Of a DNA stretch of 39,165 nt, positions 23,198 to 31,254 are shown in pieces. A model generated the notes under the pieces. That model had not been told where the DNA came from. It ran no database searches and saw nothing but the letters and a program-made list of their open reading frames with translations. The stretch is from a virus. A program made the position numbers and the translations under genes. The stretch is taken from positions 1 to 39,165 of IMG/VR virus record IMGVR_UViG_3300042397_001415; one strand, 5' to 3'. Position 1 is the first letter of the stretch; each line of letters starts with the position of its first letter.

Positions 23198-23785
23198 TTT
23201 GACTTCCTTTTTGATGGATGGTTCAACTTTAGGTTGGGGTTCGAGAGCAGCCGCGCTGCGGCCCACGCCAACTGACGGGTCGGCAGGGATCGAAACGACG
23301 GATACCTCAAGGGGCGACCACGAACGAACAAGATATTCATCTTTGCCCGAAGCAGAACGCTCCATTTTGTTGACGCGGTAACCGACCGAGACGTTCGCCC
23401 GAATACCATCGACAACATCCTGATAAACTTCCTCCGCGAGTGCCGAACGCCCGAACCGGACTCTGGCCCGTAGCTTTCGATCAGCAGAAAGTTCAACAGA
23501 TTCGATTACGCCAATTTGCTTCTCCATATCGTGATCGAGAAGAAGTGGCGCACGGCCAGAGGCAAGAAACGCCATATCAATGGCATTGCCCTCATGAACC
23601 AGAATTTCCTTGCCGAAGCTGCGCTCAACCGGCAATTCCGAGGAAACGGCAATGTCAACGGTGCGCTTTTTATCGTCGCGGCCTCGGACATCCATGTCAA
23701 CAGCAGCGCGATGAACGGTAACGGGGTCTGCCCGCTCCTCAATCACCGCCTCTACGTCGATGCTTTCGTTTGTATCTTCAGGCAC
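21962..23785 (-). CDS. Fused prohead protease / HK97-fold major capsid protein
   Basis: One 607-aa frame. Residues ~1-190 resemble the HK97-type prohead protease (S78/U35): candidate catalytic His in L-L-D-H-D (residue 85) and Ser in R-A-N-V-S-V-G-Y (residue 133). Next comes a helical scaffold or delta-domain-like stretch (E-A-A-A-D-A-A-R-N-V-S), then an HK97-fold capsid part (V-M-V-P-T-D-V-L, V-A-I-P-K-K-T-A-A-S-T-G-A-W, G-T-G-L-S-G-Q-P-T-G-I-L-N-T, T-V-D-P-Y-T). The protease domain would normally cleave the scaffold off the capsid protein during maturation. I start at GTG 23785, preceded by GGGGGT. An internal start at 23197 may make the capsid part alone. Confidence 0.85.
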   Translation of the reverse strand: MPEDTNESIDVEAVIEERADPVTVHRAAVDMDVRGRDDKKRTVDIAVSSELPVERSFGKEILVHEGNAIDMAFLASGRAPLLLDHDMEKQIGVIESVELSADRKLRARVRFGRSALAEEVYQDVVDGIRANVSVGYRVNKMERSASGKDEYLVRSWSPLEVSVVSIPADPSVGVGRSAAALEPQPKVEPSIKKEVKMTDEVNLDAVRAEAAADAARNVSEILSLAARHNKRDLGDAAIKAGKSIEQFRGELLDVIGNDKPLENDNIGLSKKEVRQFSVVRAIAALANPGDRRLREAAAFEFEASEAAAQRYGRSAQGVMVPTDVLGVWKQRDLNTSDDNEIVATNLLANEFIDVLRNQASVMQAGARMLPGLVGNVAIPKKTAASTGAWISTEGGAASESEPTFGTVSLAPKNIGAFTDMTRQLILQSTPAIEALVRDDLTQALALAIDKGALEGTGLSGQPTGILNTVGVNKPTSFAAAVPTFAEMVALESAVAEDNALMGNLAYITDAATFGGLKTKTKDAGSGMFVIENGQANGYRVIRSQQATAGNVYFGNFSDCLIGMWGGLDLTVDPYTASTTGTVRIVALQTVDVAVRHAVSFAYNNDGV

Positions 23786-23843
23786 GTTTACCCCCAAAAT
23801 TTTAAAATAAAATAACACGGCAGCCCATAGGGGTCAACCGAAA

Positions 23844-24839
23844 CTAAAAGGCCATAGAAATGAGGGCGATTAGCTCCCCATCAGTCGGATCATTCCAGCT
23901 TGATTTAGCCTCTACACTTCTGACCCAGCCGCTTGCTTCGGCGGATGTCGCACGAATTTCCGCATTGACTTCGCCAATTGCAAATACCCTGCCAACGCCA
24001 CTGGTCGAGATGGCGGCAGGAGCATAGGCTTCGCCATCAATCGCGACTTCCTGCTTTTCTTCCTCATCAAAATCCCAGAGGATCGCTGGTCTGAATGGGC
24101 GGCGGCGTGGACCAATAACTGAACCAGCCGTGATCGGCGCTGGCGGCGCAACGCCGCCATTCGTGACCGCTGGAGCAAAGAAGCTATTGTTATTGCCGAA
24201 AAGGATCGGGGTTACCGTCTGCCCCGCGCCAGTCGCTGTGACAGTCGGTGGGAATATAAACTCGCTATCCGCAAACATTGGCGGAGCAATAATATTAAGA
24301 TTGCTAGCGGTTGGGCCATAGAAGGTCTGGCCGTTAGTGACCAATCCAGCCGCAAGGTTTCTGGTGGCCGATATACTGGCCGCATAGAAAGTCTGGCTAT
24401 TGCTGACCAGAGCCGGGGCAAGAGTATTGGATCGGGTCGCACTAGGCGAATAAAAGGTCTGGCCGTTGCTATAAAGGCTCGCCGAAAGGCTGTTTAACCG
24501 CGTTACAGTCGGCGCATAAAAAGTCTGGCCGTTGGTAAATAAGCCCGCACTTAGCGCCCGCGTAGCCGTTACAGTGGCCGCGAAGAACGTTTGGGTATTG
24601 GTGTACAGGCTTGGAGTGAGGCTATTCAGCCTCCCAACCGTCGTGCCATAGAAGGTCTGGCCGTTGGTAAATAAACTCGCGGTCAGGCTTTGCGTACCGC
24701 CAGTTCCGGTGACGGTAGCGGAGTAAAATGTCTGACTGTTGGTAAATAGACTTGGCGTCAGCGTGACGTTCGTCGGGCCTTGAGGAGCCGCGAACTCACC
24801 CCCAATTGGGAATTGAGAAAGAGCGCCAAAACCAAGCAT
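23844..24839 (-). CDS. Virion-like protein made of QTFY repeats
   Basis: A 331-aa protein. After MLGFGALSQFPIGGEF, about nine tandem ~21-residue repeats follow (residues ~20-225): consensus L-x-x-x-L-F/Y-T-N-x-Q-T-F-Y-x-x-T-V-T with a short linker. The copies become more diverged toward the end (F-A-D-S-E-F-I-F; F-G-N-N-N-S-F-F). A Pro-rich linker (PRRRPFRPAILWDFDEEEK) and a C-terminal beta domain (GEVNAEIRATSAEASGWVRS) complete it. The repeats suggest a beta-solenoid or fibrous structure. It lies between the capsid gene and three other virion-like genes. I do not recognise a named family. Confidence 0.65.
   Translation of the reverse strand: MLGFGALSQFPIGGEFAAPQGPTNVTLTPSLFTNSQTFYSATVTGTGGTQSLTASLFTNGQTFYGTTVGRLNSLTPSLYTNTQTFFAATVTATRALSAGLFTNGQTFYAPTVTRLNSLSASLYSNGQTFYSPSATRSNTLAPALVSNSQTFYAASISATRNLAAGLVTNGQTFYGPTASNLNIIAPPMFADSEFIFPPTVTATGAGQTVTPILFGNNNSFFAPAVTNGGVAPPAPITAGSVIGPRRRPFRPAILWDFDEEEKQEVAIDGEAYAPAAISTSGVGRVFAIGEVNAEIRATSAEASGWVRSVEAKSSWNDPTDGELIALISMAF
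24220..24790 (-). repeat. About nine tandem ~63-bp coding repeats (QTFY units)
   Basis: Read on the - strand, the units encode T-N-G-Q-T-F-Y or close variants. On the + strand the same repeats are visible as repeated AAAGGTCTGGCCGTT-type blocks, for example near 24320-24340, 24515-24530 and 24650-24665. Unit length is about 21 codons with small indels. Confidence 0.75.
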
Positions 24840-26005
24840 TAATAATCCGTTTCGATGTAGACCTTAGCAATCTCAATATTGGCCGCAGCCGAAACCGCGC
24901 CGTTATTGCATTCTGCCTTAAAGGCCATGCCGGTGTTCACAGCCGGAAGATCGGTATTATAGCTGGTTTCCAAAACGGTTGCGCCAGAGTGCAAGTTAAT
25001 GATCCGCACAAATATTTCCGTTGCCGCGCCGGGCGGACAAAACATAATCAGGTCATAGCCATGAGTAGTGTTGCGGGCCGCGTTGGTTGCACCAAGATCG
25101 ACCTTTGTGGCCGTTCCAGTGCCGTCATTCCTATAAAACTGCCAGTTGCCCGAACTAGCGTCAGTAGTGTCATACCCGACGCCAATCATATTGACCAATG
25201 CAGAAACGGCACCAGCGCCTGTGCCTAACGCGCCTGTAGAGGCACAAAGACCCACGAAATACTGCGCGCCGTTGAGATTGATATTCTGACCGAACTGGGC
25301 GCGGAAAAAGAACCCTCCAAAGCCTGCTGCGTTGGCTCGGAACCATTGCGTATAGGCTGTTCTACAGCCTGTAACCGTGCCAGAGCTTGTGCTGGTCTGG
25401 AAACGTTTACGCCATGTTGCCTGCCAAGGGTTAGCCGAAGCGATGGTCTGCTGCACAGACATGGTTGCGGCGGTGGTTAGCGACCCACCCCACACCAACG
25501 GTGCGGTAGTTCCGCTCTGTGGCGCAAGCATAAAAACAGAATTGCCAGACAAGCCAACTTGTAGGATTGTATCAATCCCAGCAGGCCCCATGATTTTGGG
25601 AAGCAATCGACCGGCAACGCTGCGCGAATAAAAAAGCATATTGCCCGCAGCAGGAGCCGAAGGTTCTGCCGCGACAACTGGCATGTTTATTGAATTGTTT
25701 GGCTCAAACTCAACCACACCTCTTGCAGGCGCAGTGAGGAAAACATTCTTCGAACCCGCGCTAAAGTTAACTAGAGAGCCTGCGTTGCTCGATGCGTAAA
25801 CAGTTGTGCGTGTCAGCGTGGTGTTAAACGTACCAAGGCCTACCTCCCACTCGGAGCCGCCTGAAATCGTGTAATAGCACGTATCACTCGCCGCCATGAC
25901 GCTGGCGAAAGTGCGGAAGCCCGTTCCAGCACCAGCAAGAGTGATAGCGCCGGTTCCGGTGGTCGTGGTTGTCTCCTGAACGCGGTCGGCGCTAATATGA
26001 GCCAT
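24839..26005 (-). CDS. Virion/fibre-like protein with conserved N-terminal module
   Basis: A 388-aa protein. The first ~95 residues (MAHISADRVQETTTTTGTGA, G-F-R-T-F-A-S-V, E-W-E-V-G-L-G-T-F-N, V-N-F-S-A-G-S-K-N-V-F) form a module widespread in phage structural and fibre proteins. The rest is beta-rich with an unassigned C-terminal domain (F-R-N-D-G-T-G-T-A, A-T-E-I-F-V-R-I-I-N-L) of lectin- or jelly-roll-like composition. AAGGTGATAT precedes ATG 26005. It is probably virion-associated; head fibre or decoration is a guess from its place between portal and capsid. Confidence 0.6.
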   Translation of the reverse strand: MAHISADRVQETTTTTGTGAITLAGAGTGFRTFASVMAASDTCYYTISGGSEWEVGLGTFNTTLTRTTVYASSNAGSLVNFSAGSKNVFLTAPARGVVEFEPNNSINMPVVAAEPSAPAAGNMLFYSRSVAGRLLPKIMGPAGIDTILQVGLSGNSVFMLAPQSGTTAPLVWGGSLTTAATMSVQQTIASANPWQATWRKRFQTSTSSGTVTGCRTAYTQWFRANAAGFGGFFFRAQFGQNINLNGAQYFVGLCASTGALGTGAGAVSALVNMIGVGYDTTDASSGNWQFYRNDGTGTATKVDLGATNAARNTTHGYDLIMFCPPGAATEIFVRIINLHSGATVLETSYNTDLPAVNTGMAFKAECNNGAVSAAANIEIAKVYIETDY

Positions 26006-26013
26006 ATATCACC

Positions 26014-26415
26014 TTAAAGTTGGAAGATACCAGATACGTTCCAAGTGATTGTAATGTCACCACCATTCGGTGTGACTGGCAGGCCGGTAACGCCGGTATC
26101 AATGAACGCAACAAGACGCGAAGTAGCAGCCACCGTGGTGTCAATATAGATAACCAAAGCTTCAGCAGAATTTCCTGTAACGCCGCTATAAGTCACGTTA
26201 TCGCCGTCAAACAAGCCGTTGGCGACGGTTGTGTTGGCGATGGTCTGCGCCGTTCCCACAACGCCGGTAAGCGAAGTCAGAAATTCATGCGCGCCCGAAT
26301 AAGTGTAAGTACCGGTATCGACCAAGGCCACCTTGACGGTCAAATCATTAATATCGGTGTTCGCAGCACCATCAAGCAGGGCTTGCTTGTAAAGCGGATA
26401 AATTGCGTTGGCCAT
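26014..26415 (-). CDS. Phage virion-associated protein (conserved small family)
   Basis: A 133-aa beta-rich protein beginning MANAIYPLYKQALLDGAANT and containing V-K-V-A-L-V-D-T-G-T-Y-T-Y, V-T-G-L-P-V-T-P-N-G-G-D-I. The same motifs recur in many phage structural proteins of unknown role, often encoded near fibres or the neck. It begins at TAATG after the previous gene, with AAGGATCAGG as a likely ribosome site. Confidence 0.65.
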   Translation of the reverse strand: MANAIYPLYKQALLDGAANTDINDLTVKVALVDTGTYTYSGAHEFLTSLTGVVGTAQTIANTTVANGLFDGDNVTYSGVTGNSAEALVIYIDTTVAATSRLVAFIDTGVTGLPVTPNGGDITITWNVSGIFQL

Positions 26416-26825
26416 TACCTGATCCTTATAAGTCCATTGCCGTCACTCGGCATGTTTACAGCAAAGCGTCCATTTCTGCAAACGACATTGCCACCAAAGC
26501 TTAGGGCCGCAACGGCCCTATTGTCCTTGCTGGCGTTATAAACCAGCGCACCAGCCGCTTCGAAGGTGGCTTGTCGCCATTCTGGCTGGTCAAAGTTGAT
26601 GATCGCCGCATTGCCAGAAAAGCCAGAGGCAATGCCAGTCAGGACAATGCCGCCAGCCTCATAACCGCGCCCCTCGACTTCACCATCAGCCGTATAGGCT
26701 TTGGTTTCCCCATCGAGGACGGCAGCTTCGGTATAAAGCGCCATGCGATACTCATCAGACAGGCTATGAACCCCGTCCATCACCTCGGCCTTGTACGACC
26801 GGCAAAGCGCAGTCTCAATTGCCAT
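26415..26825 (-). CDS. Phage virion-associated protein (conserved small family)
   Basis: A 136-aa protein: MAIETALCRSYKAEVMDGVH, A-L-Y-T-E-A-A, T-K-A-Y-T-A-D-G-E-V-E-G-R-G-Y-E-A-G-G, A-L-V-Y-N-A-S-K-D-N-R-A-V-A. The L-Y..T-A-Y-T..G-E-V..G-Y-x-x-G-G pattern is a common phage structural family of unknown function. ATG 26825 overlaps the portal stop by 11 nt. Together with its three downstream neighbours it forms an accessory virion cassette. Confidence 0.65.
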   Translation of the reverse strand: MAIETALCRSYKAEVMDGVHSLSDEYRMALYTEAAVLDGETKAYTADGEVEGRGYEAGGIVLTGIASGFSGNAAIINFDQPEWRQATFEAAGALVYNASKDNRAVAALSFGGNVVCRNGRFAVNMPSDGNGLIRIR

Positions 26826-28476
26826 CTTCGTTCTCCGCAATCTCAGCGCCGATCACAACGCCTTCTGCATCCCGAACCAGCTTGATTGACCGCTTGGCCG
26901 GTGCCAATTCAGTGTGCTTGACCTGAACCTCAACCGGAGGTGCCTGAATAAAGGTCGGAGCCATCGAACGAACAGGTGCATCATCCTCATCCTGATCGTC
27001 GCCGCTATCGCTATCCTCGACATCCATACCCTTGGCAGCCTTGTTGCCGCCGAATGGGAAGAAGGCCAATTCAAGACCAAACTGGTCAGCCAATTCCTTG
27101 TCGCGTTGCCACTGGCTCAGAGTTTCCTCAATGTCGCGGCCATACTGGGTCGAAACGTCCTGCATTGACATGATGCCGTTATGCATCGCCTCAACAGCGG
27201 CGTTGACTTCCTTCTGGGGATCAACCCACTGCCAACCGCGTCCACGGAAATGGCTTGCAGTGAAGAATTTGGGGAAGCGTGACGCTGGGATCGGAATATA
27301 GCCGAACTCCATAACGTGCATGAGCCACACCCCATAGGCTTGCAGCACGAAGTGATCCAGCATGAACTGCTGCATCATCTTGTAAGCGTCACGCTCCTCC
27401 AGCGCCCCCTGTCGGATCGAACTGTAAGAGGTTCCCTCAAGATCGTTAGATAACGAGGCATAAGAAACGCCCAAGCCCGAAGAAATACCGCGCAAAATGC
27501 CCTTCTGGAAATCCGAAAAGGCAGTCGCCGGATGGCTAGGATCGAACGGTTTGAAATCAACACCAGCCGGAAGCTGATGGAATGTACCCGGCTCCGCATC
27601 AATGATCGGGACGTTGTTCTCATAATCGTCCGCAGGGGCATCCTCGCCGCTCTCAGACGTAAAGAAGCCCATCTTCGATGCAGCCATGCGGCTTGCGACC
27701 AACTCTGCCTCGCGGTGTGCGTTCAGCATCTTAAGCTGGCTGATTGCCGAGTGCATCCAAGGCTCGCCACGGGTCTGACCAGCGCGGATCGGATCGTAAA
27801 CATGAATGATGTTCTTAGCTTCGATCCGCGTCGATTCGTTAATGGTAACCGTAGAAAAGTCATAATCGCCGGGGTGGCGCTTCTTGACCCAGTAAGCGAC
27901 AGGCCGCTGATATTGGTCAACCTCGATGCCCATACGAATTTCGCCGCCGTTTTTCAGGCGCTGGTTCTTCTGCTCATCGATCAGATCGGCTTCAATCGGA
28001 TGGAACGCAACGCCATGAATAAATGCACGATTGCGGACCACCTGAACAAACGCCTCGCCGTCACGCGCCGTAGCCTCGATGACGTACTTCTGTAGATCGA
28101 CCCAGCTAAGGCGTCCATCTGCGGTACAATTGCCCTTCAGGCCAAACTGCGTCCAAGCATCCTCGATAATCTGGTTGCCGATGGTGTCCATCGTGTTGTT
28201 GGTATTACGGGCTTTCACCTGTAGCACCATGCCCTTGTCGCCAACCACGTTGGTTTTAAGCAGTGTCAAATAGCGTTTGACATAGACATCGTCCCGCGCC
28301 AGCGCCCGCGAACGGTTGCGCATGGTGACAAGATCGGACTTAATTTCGCTGTCAGGGCTGCGGCTGGATGCCAAAAAGTCAGCAAAAAGCCGACCAGTGT
28401 TCGCCGCGTGGTAAGAACGCTTTGAAACCTTGCCGCTTTTTTCAGGCAAACCCAGTATATCGCGCCACAGACTCAT
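26815..28476 (-). CDS. Portal protein (lambda gpB-like)
   Basis: A 553-aa lambda-family portal. Signatures: R-N-R-S-R-A-L-A-R-D-D near residue 50, the middle A-T-A-R-D-G-E-A-F-V, G-I-E-V-D-Q-Y-Q-R-P-V-A-Y-W, V-Y-D-P-I-R-A-G-Q-T-R-G-E-P-W-M, Y-A-S-L-S-N-D-L-E-G-T-S-Y-S-S-I-R, and R-G-R-G-W-Q-W-V-D-P-Q-K-E. It forms the dodecameric ring for DNA packaging and the tail joint. The C-terminal tail is acidic, then hydrophobic (D-S-D-S-G-D-D-Q-D-E-D-D). It starts at an ATGA overlap with the connector-type gene. Confidence 0.9.
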   Translation of the reverse strand: MSLWRDILGLPEKSGKVSKRSYHAANTGRLFADFLASSRSPDSEIKSDLVTMRNRSRALARDDVYVKRYLTLLKTNVVGDKGMVLQVKARNTNNTMDTIGNQIIEDAWTQFGLKGNCTADGRLSWVDLQKYVIEATARDGEAFVQVVRNRAFIHGVAFHPIEADLIDEQKNQRLKNGGEIRMGIEVDQYQRPVAYWVKKRHPGDYDFSTVTINESTRIEAKNIIHVYDPIRAGQTRGEPWMHSAISQLKMLNAHREAELVASRMAASKMGFFTSESGEDAPADDYENNVPIIDAEPGTFHQLPAGVDFKPFDPSHPATAFSDFQKGILRGISSGLGVSYASLSNDLEGTSYSSIRQGALEERDAYKMMQQFMLDHFVLQAYGVWLMHVMEFGYIPIPASRFPKFFTASHFRGRGWQWVDPQKEVNAAVEAMHNGIMSMQDVSTQYGRDIEETLSQWQRDKELADQFGLELAFFPFGGNKAAKGMDVEDSDSGDDQDEDDAPVRSMAPTFIQAPPVEVQVKHTELAPAKRSIKLVRDAEGVVIGAEIAENEDGN

Positions 28477-29060
28477 AGGAACCTAACCTTCATCGTGGTT
28501 TTAGTGGTCTTGCCAAGAGCAATATCGTTTTCTCTACGCTCACGGTTGACTTCTTTGCGATAATAATCGCGCCACTGGAGCAAATCGGCAATCGTCATTT
28601 TGGAGATCGAGCGACCTTGGATGCTGTAGGACGAAACATCCTTGTCAGCACGACCAATCAGAAGCCCCTCGATCTTGTCAAGCATGATCTCTGCATGAGT
28701 GCGCGGGTCGGCACCGTTGTTGTCGAGATCGGCAATGGCTTCGAACTCGCCGCGCTCGACAACGATCCGATTCCCCGATGCAGTCTCAGTAATCTCAAGC
28801 TGCCAATGGTAATAGCCAGTTCCAAAAGCAGCCGTTGTGGCGCTCGATGCCTGAAAGAGATAATATGCCGGTCGCTCAATAGCCGCTATCTTAATTTCGC
28901 CGCTCTGGCCCGACGCAATCCGCGCCACATACTCAGCACTATGGGTCGCAGGCGGGTAGTTTTCCGCCAACGAAGTTTTCTTCCACTGGATAAAATCGCC
29001 TACGACGATTTTTATCGGCTCGCCTTCGGGAGCATTGCTTTCATCAAAAAGATTTGCCAT
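28473..29060 (-). CDS. Protein between terminase and portal, probable head-tail joining / head protein
   Basis: A 195-aa protein in the place of lambda gpW, but much longer. It has an N-terminal beta-rich part (K-I-V-V-G-D-F-I-Q-W-K-K, Y-Y-H-W-Q-L-E-I) and a C-terminal helical part (S-Y-S-I-Q-G-R-S-I-S-K-M-T-I-A-D-L-L-Q-W-R-D-Y-Y, then charged residues), the latter reminiscent of gpW-like or head-joining motifs. It may fuse a small beta domain with a gpW-like helical region. The function is inferred from position. Confidence 0.55.
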   Translation of the reverse strand: MANLFDESNAPEGEPIKIVVGDFIQWKKTSLAENYPPATHSAEYVARIASGQSGEIKIAAIERPAYYLFQASSATTAAFGTGYYHWQLEITETASGNRIVVERGEFEAIADLDNNGADPRTHAEIMLDKIEGLLIGRADKDVSSYSIQGRSISKMTIADLLQWRDYYRKEVNRERRENDIALGKTTKTTMKVRFL

Positions 29061-29066
29061 TACCCC

Positions 29067-30968
29067 TCAACGCCAGTTATTAGCAAAGCCACCACGCTTT
29101 GGTCCCCTTTTCGGCACCAATGGATGCGGCCTAGCATCCTCAACCTTGGCCGGAGTGTCCGACCTTCGTTCGATATTAGCATAGAACCGCTTCACAATGC
29201 TATCTATATTAATATTGAGGATATGAAAAGCCGCAATGGCGTAAACACGAACGTCAAGCGCCTCGTTTCGGGTCCGGTTTTTGACCCAAGTCCGCACTGG
29301 ATAGCCCTTATGATAGCGGATCACCTGTTTCTCCGCAGTCAACTGCTTAAAATATTCGTCATCCCGCTTGGCTTGGAAGTGACAGTAGCCACCGCCAGCC
29401 TCATCTATCCTTAGACGCGCATAATGCAACTCTTTGGCCGTGTCGACGCCAATGGGATACAGCGGAACCTTGCCAATATTGTTTCGAGACGGGCGGCCAA
29501 CGATAGGCTTGCCCTCGCCGCCGACACCCTTGATGGCGTAGACCCTATGGCCTGCCCTAGTCTTGGCATAATTGTAAACTGCCCGCGTATGGTGACCACC
29601 AGAGTCGATGCAAGTTGCGCGGATCAGCATAGGCTCGCCGGACGGATGCTCATAGGTCGCCAGAATTATCTCATCAAGCTTGGCCCAGAGGCTTGGGGTG
29701 GACGGATCGCCGTAGAGGACATGATATTCTATCTGCCAGCTTTCCTCACCGGCTCCCCAGCCGACAATCTCGACCTCCAGACGGTCATCCTGAACGTCAA
29801 CGCCGCAAGTGAGAACCACAACCTCATCAGGAATGCCTTCATAGTCTTCCTTTCTCTGGGCAACGGCATAATCGTCCACGCCCTCGCCCTGATCCTCCCA
29901 CGTCTCGCCGAAAAAGGTGTTGACGAAGGTTTTGAGCCGCATTGGGTCTTTGCGAGCAGCCAGAAAATCCTCGACCGCGTCCGATAGCACCGTCCAAGGA
30001 GAGTAAAGTGAGTTGAGATGGAACCCAGCCACGCCGTTAAAGGGACAATGGGCTACCCATTTCCCCTTCGAAACAGCCTTGTGCCGGTCTGAATCACTCC
30101 AGATCGAGCCACATTCGGCGCAGCTATAATAAGCCGTGTGCGGATTTTCGTCCGTCCACTGCACATTGGCCCACCTCAGTTCCTGTTCGTGGCCGCAATC
30201 CTTGCAAGGCACCAAGAACTTGCGCTGATCGCTTTCCTGATAGGCTGACTCGATCCGGCTGGCGTTCCGGTTGGTCGGCGTCGAGACTAGGATTACCTTC
30301 CTGTTCCAGAAGGTAGCCGCTCGCTTTTTAGCCAGAGATATTGGATCGCCCTCCTCACCAGCCGAAGGGGGATATCGATCAACTTCGTCACACAGAACGA
30401 CACGGATCGGGCGAGAAGCAAGGGAAGATGGACTGTTAGCGCCAACAAGAGACAGAGCGCCCCCAGCAAATACTTTGTGCAGAGTTGTATTGTTCGCATC
30501 TTTGGCCTTCGAATCCTTTACCTTTTCCCTCAGACAGGGAGTTGAGCGAAGCAGGCCCGCAGTGATACGGTCCTTCGAGAACGCCTGCGCCATATCGACG
30601 GTAGGCTGCATCATCAGGATCGGCGCAGGATCGTGCGCCATGTGATAGCCAATCGTGTTGAGCAGCATCTCGGACTTGCCAAGCTGCGCTCCGCACATGA
30701 CAACCACCTCTTTAATCAGCGGATCGGAGCAGGCATCCATGATGCCGCGCTGATACTCGGCGCGAGCAGTTACCCAGCGCCCCGGCTCTGCGCTACTTTG
30801 AGAGTCTAGCCGCCGCTCTTGATCGGCCCACTCGGCCACCGACATTCTTGGCGGGGGAGTCAGGCGCTTCATCGCCCGCAATAGGTTCGACAGCAGCGGA
30901 CCCCGTGTTGACTGGATCAATTGCTGGTTGATAATTGGAGAGTTCAAGCAATGCCTCCCTGATAGCAT
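29067..30968 (-). CDS. terL: Terminase large subunit (lambda gpA-like)
   Basis: A 633-aa packaging ATPase-nuclease of the gpA group. The Walker A-like motif is G-A-Q-L-G-K-S (93-99), Walker B is V-L-C-D-E-V-D (191-197), a C-x2-C ... C-x2-C zinc ribbon lies at residues 255-286, and the nuclease region has C-G-V-D-V-Q-D-D-R-L-E and later C-I-D-S-G-G-H-H-T. gpA-type terminases cut at cos or related sites. The start is uncertain: the listed ATG 30968 gives 176 nt of overlap with terS; TTG codons at 30947 and 30920 and ATG 30872 (M33) also fit, since the conserved part begins near LLRAMKRLTPPP. Confidence 0.9.
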   Translation of the reverse strand: MLSGRHCLNSPIINQQLIQSTRGPLLSNLLRAMKRLTPPPRMSVAEWADQERRLDSQSSAEPGRWVTARAEYQRGIMDACSDPLIKEVVVMCGAQLGKSEMLLNTIGYHMAHDPAPILMMQPTVDMAQAFSKDRITAGLLRSTPCLREKVKDSKAKDANNTTLHKVFAGGALSLVGANSPSSLASRPIRVVLCDEVDRYPPSAGEEGDPISLAKKRAATFWNRKVILVSTPTNRNASRIESAYQESDQRKFLVPCKDCGHEQELRWANVQWTDENPHTAYYSCAECGSIWSDSDRHKAVSKGKWVAHCPFNGVAGFHLNSLYSPWTVLSDAVEDFLAARKDPMRLKTFVNTFFGETWEDQGEGVDDYAVAQRKEDYEGIPDEVVVLTCGVDVQDDRLEVEIVGWGAGEESWQIEYHVLYGDPSTPSLWAKLDEIILATYEHPSGEPMLIRATCIDSGGHHTRAVYNYAKTRAGHRVYAIKGVGGEGKPIVGRPSRNNIGKVPLYPIGVDTAKELHYARLRIDEAGGGYCHFQAKRDDEYFKQLTAEKQVIRYHKGYPVRTWVKNRTRNEALDVRVYAIAAFHILNINIDSIVKRFYANIERRSDTPAKVEDARPHPLVPKRGPKRGGFANNWR

Positions 30969-31254
30969 TTTCCATGTGGTCTTTTACCACAGCGACATCG
31001 CTCTCGTTCGCCACAACTGGGGCGACCTTGGTGGGGAGCGACAAAAACTTAGCCTTGCAGGCGTGAAGAACTGTCTCCCATGCCTTCACCACATCGTCGG
31101 TCAGGCATAGGGTGCCGCGTATCTTCGCCAGTTCCAGTTCAGCGATCTCGGCCTCGGCTGAAATTTTGCGGGTGCGGGCTTCTTCATATGTTTGGGCGCT
31201 CACCTCTGGCCTTAGCATGGATTCTTCGCCAGCCCTTTTTCTGGTGTTACTCAT
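30793..31254 (-). CDS. terS: Terminase small subunit (Nu1-like)
   Basis: A 153-aa protein with Y-E-E-A-R-T-R-K-I-S-A-E-A-E-I-A-E-L-E-L, then L-C-L-T-D-D-V-V, C-K-A-K-F-L-S-L-P-T-K-V-A-P. This is the pattern of the phage DNA-packaging Nu1 family that recognises the packaging site and loads the large subunit. The last ~45 residues are Ala/Pro-rich and overlap terL. ATG 31254 is preferred to the adjoining TTG; the HNH stop overlaps it. No strong ribosome site is visible. Confidence 0.78.
   Translation of the reverse strand: MSNTRKRAGEESMLRPEVSAQTYEEARTRKISAEAEIAELELAKIRGTLCLTDDVVKAWETVLHACKAKFLSLPTKVAPVVANESDVAVVKDHMENAIREALLELSNYQPAIDPVNTGSAAVEPIAGDEAPDSPAKNVGGRVGRSRAAARLSK

Noticed and set aside
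28617-29414. Long + strand frame (265 aa) opposite terL and the connector-type gene
   Set aside because: It is antisense to genes with solid family assignments and uses unlikely composition; no start signal.
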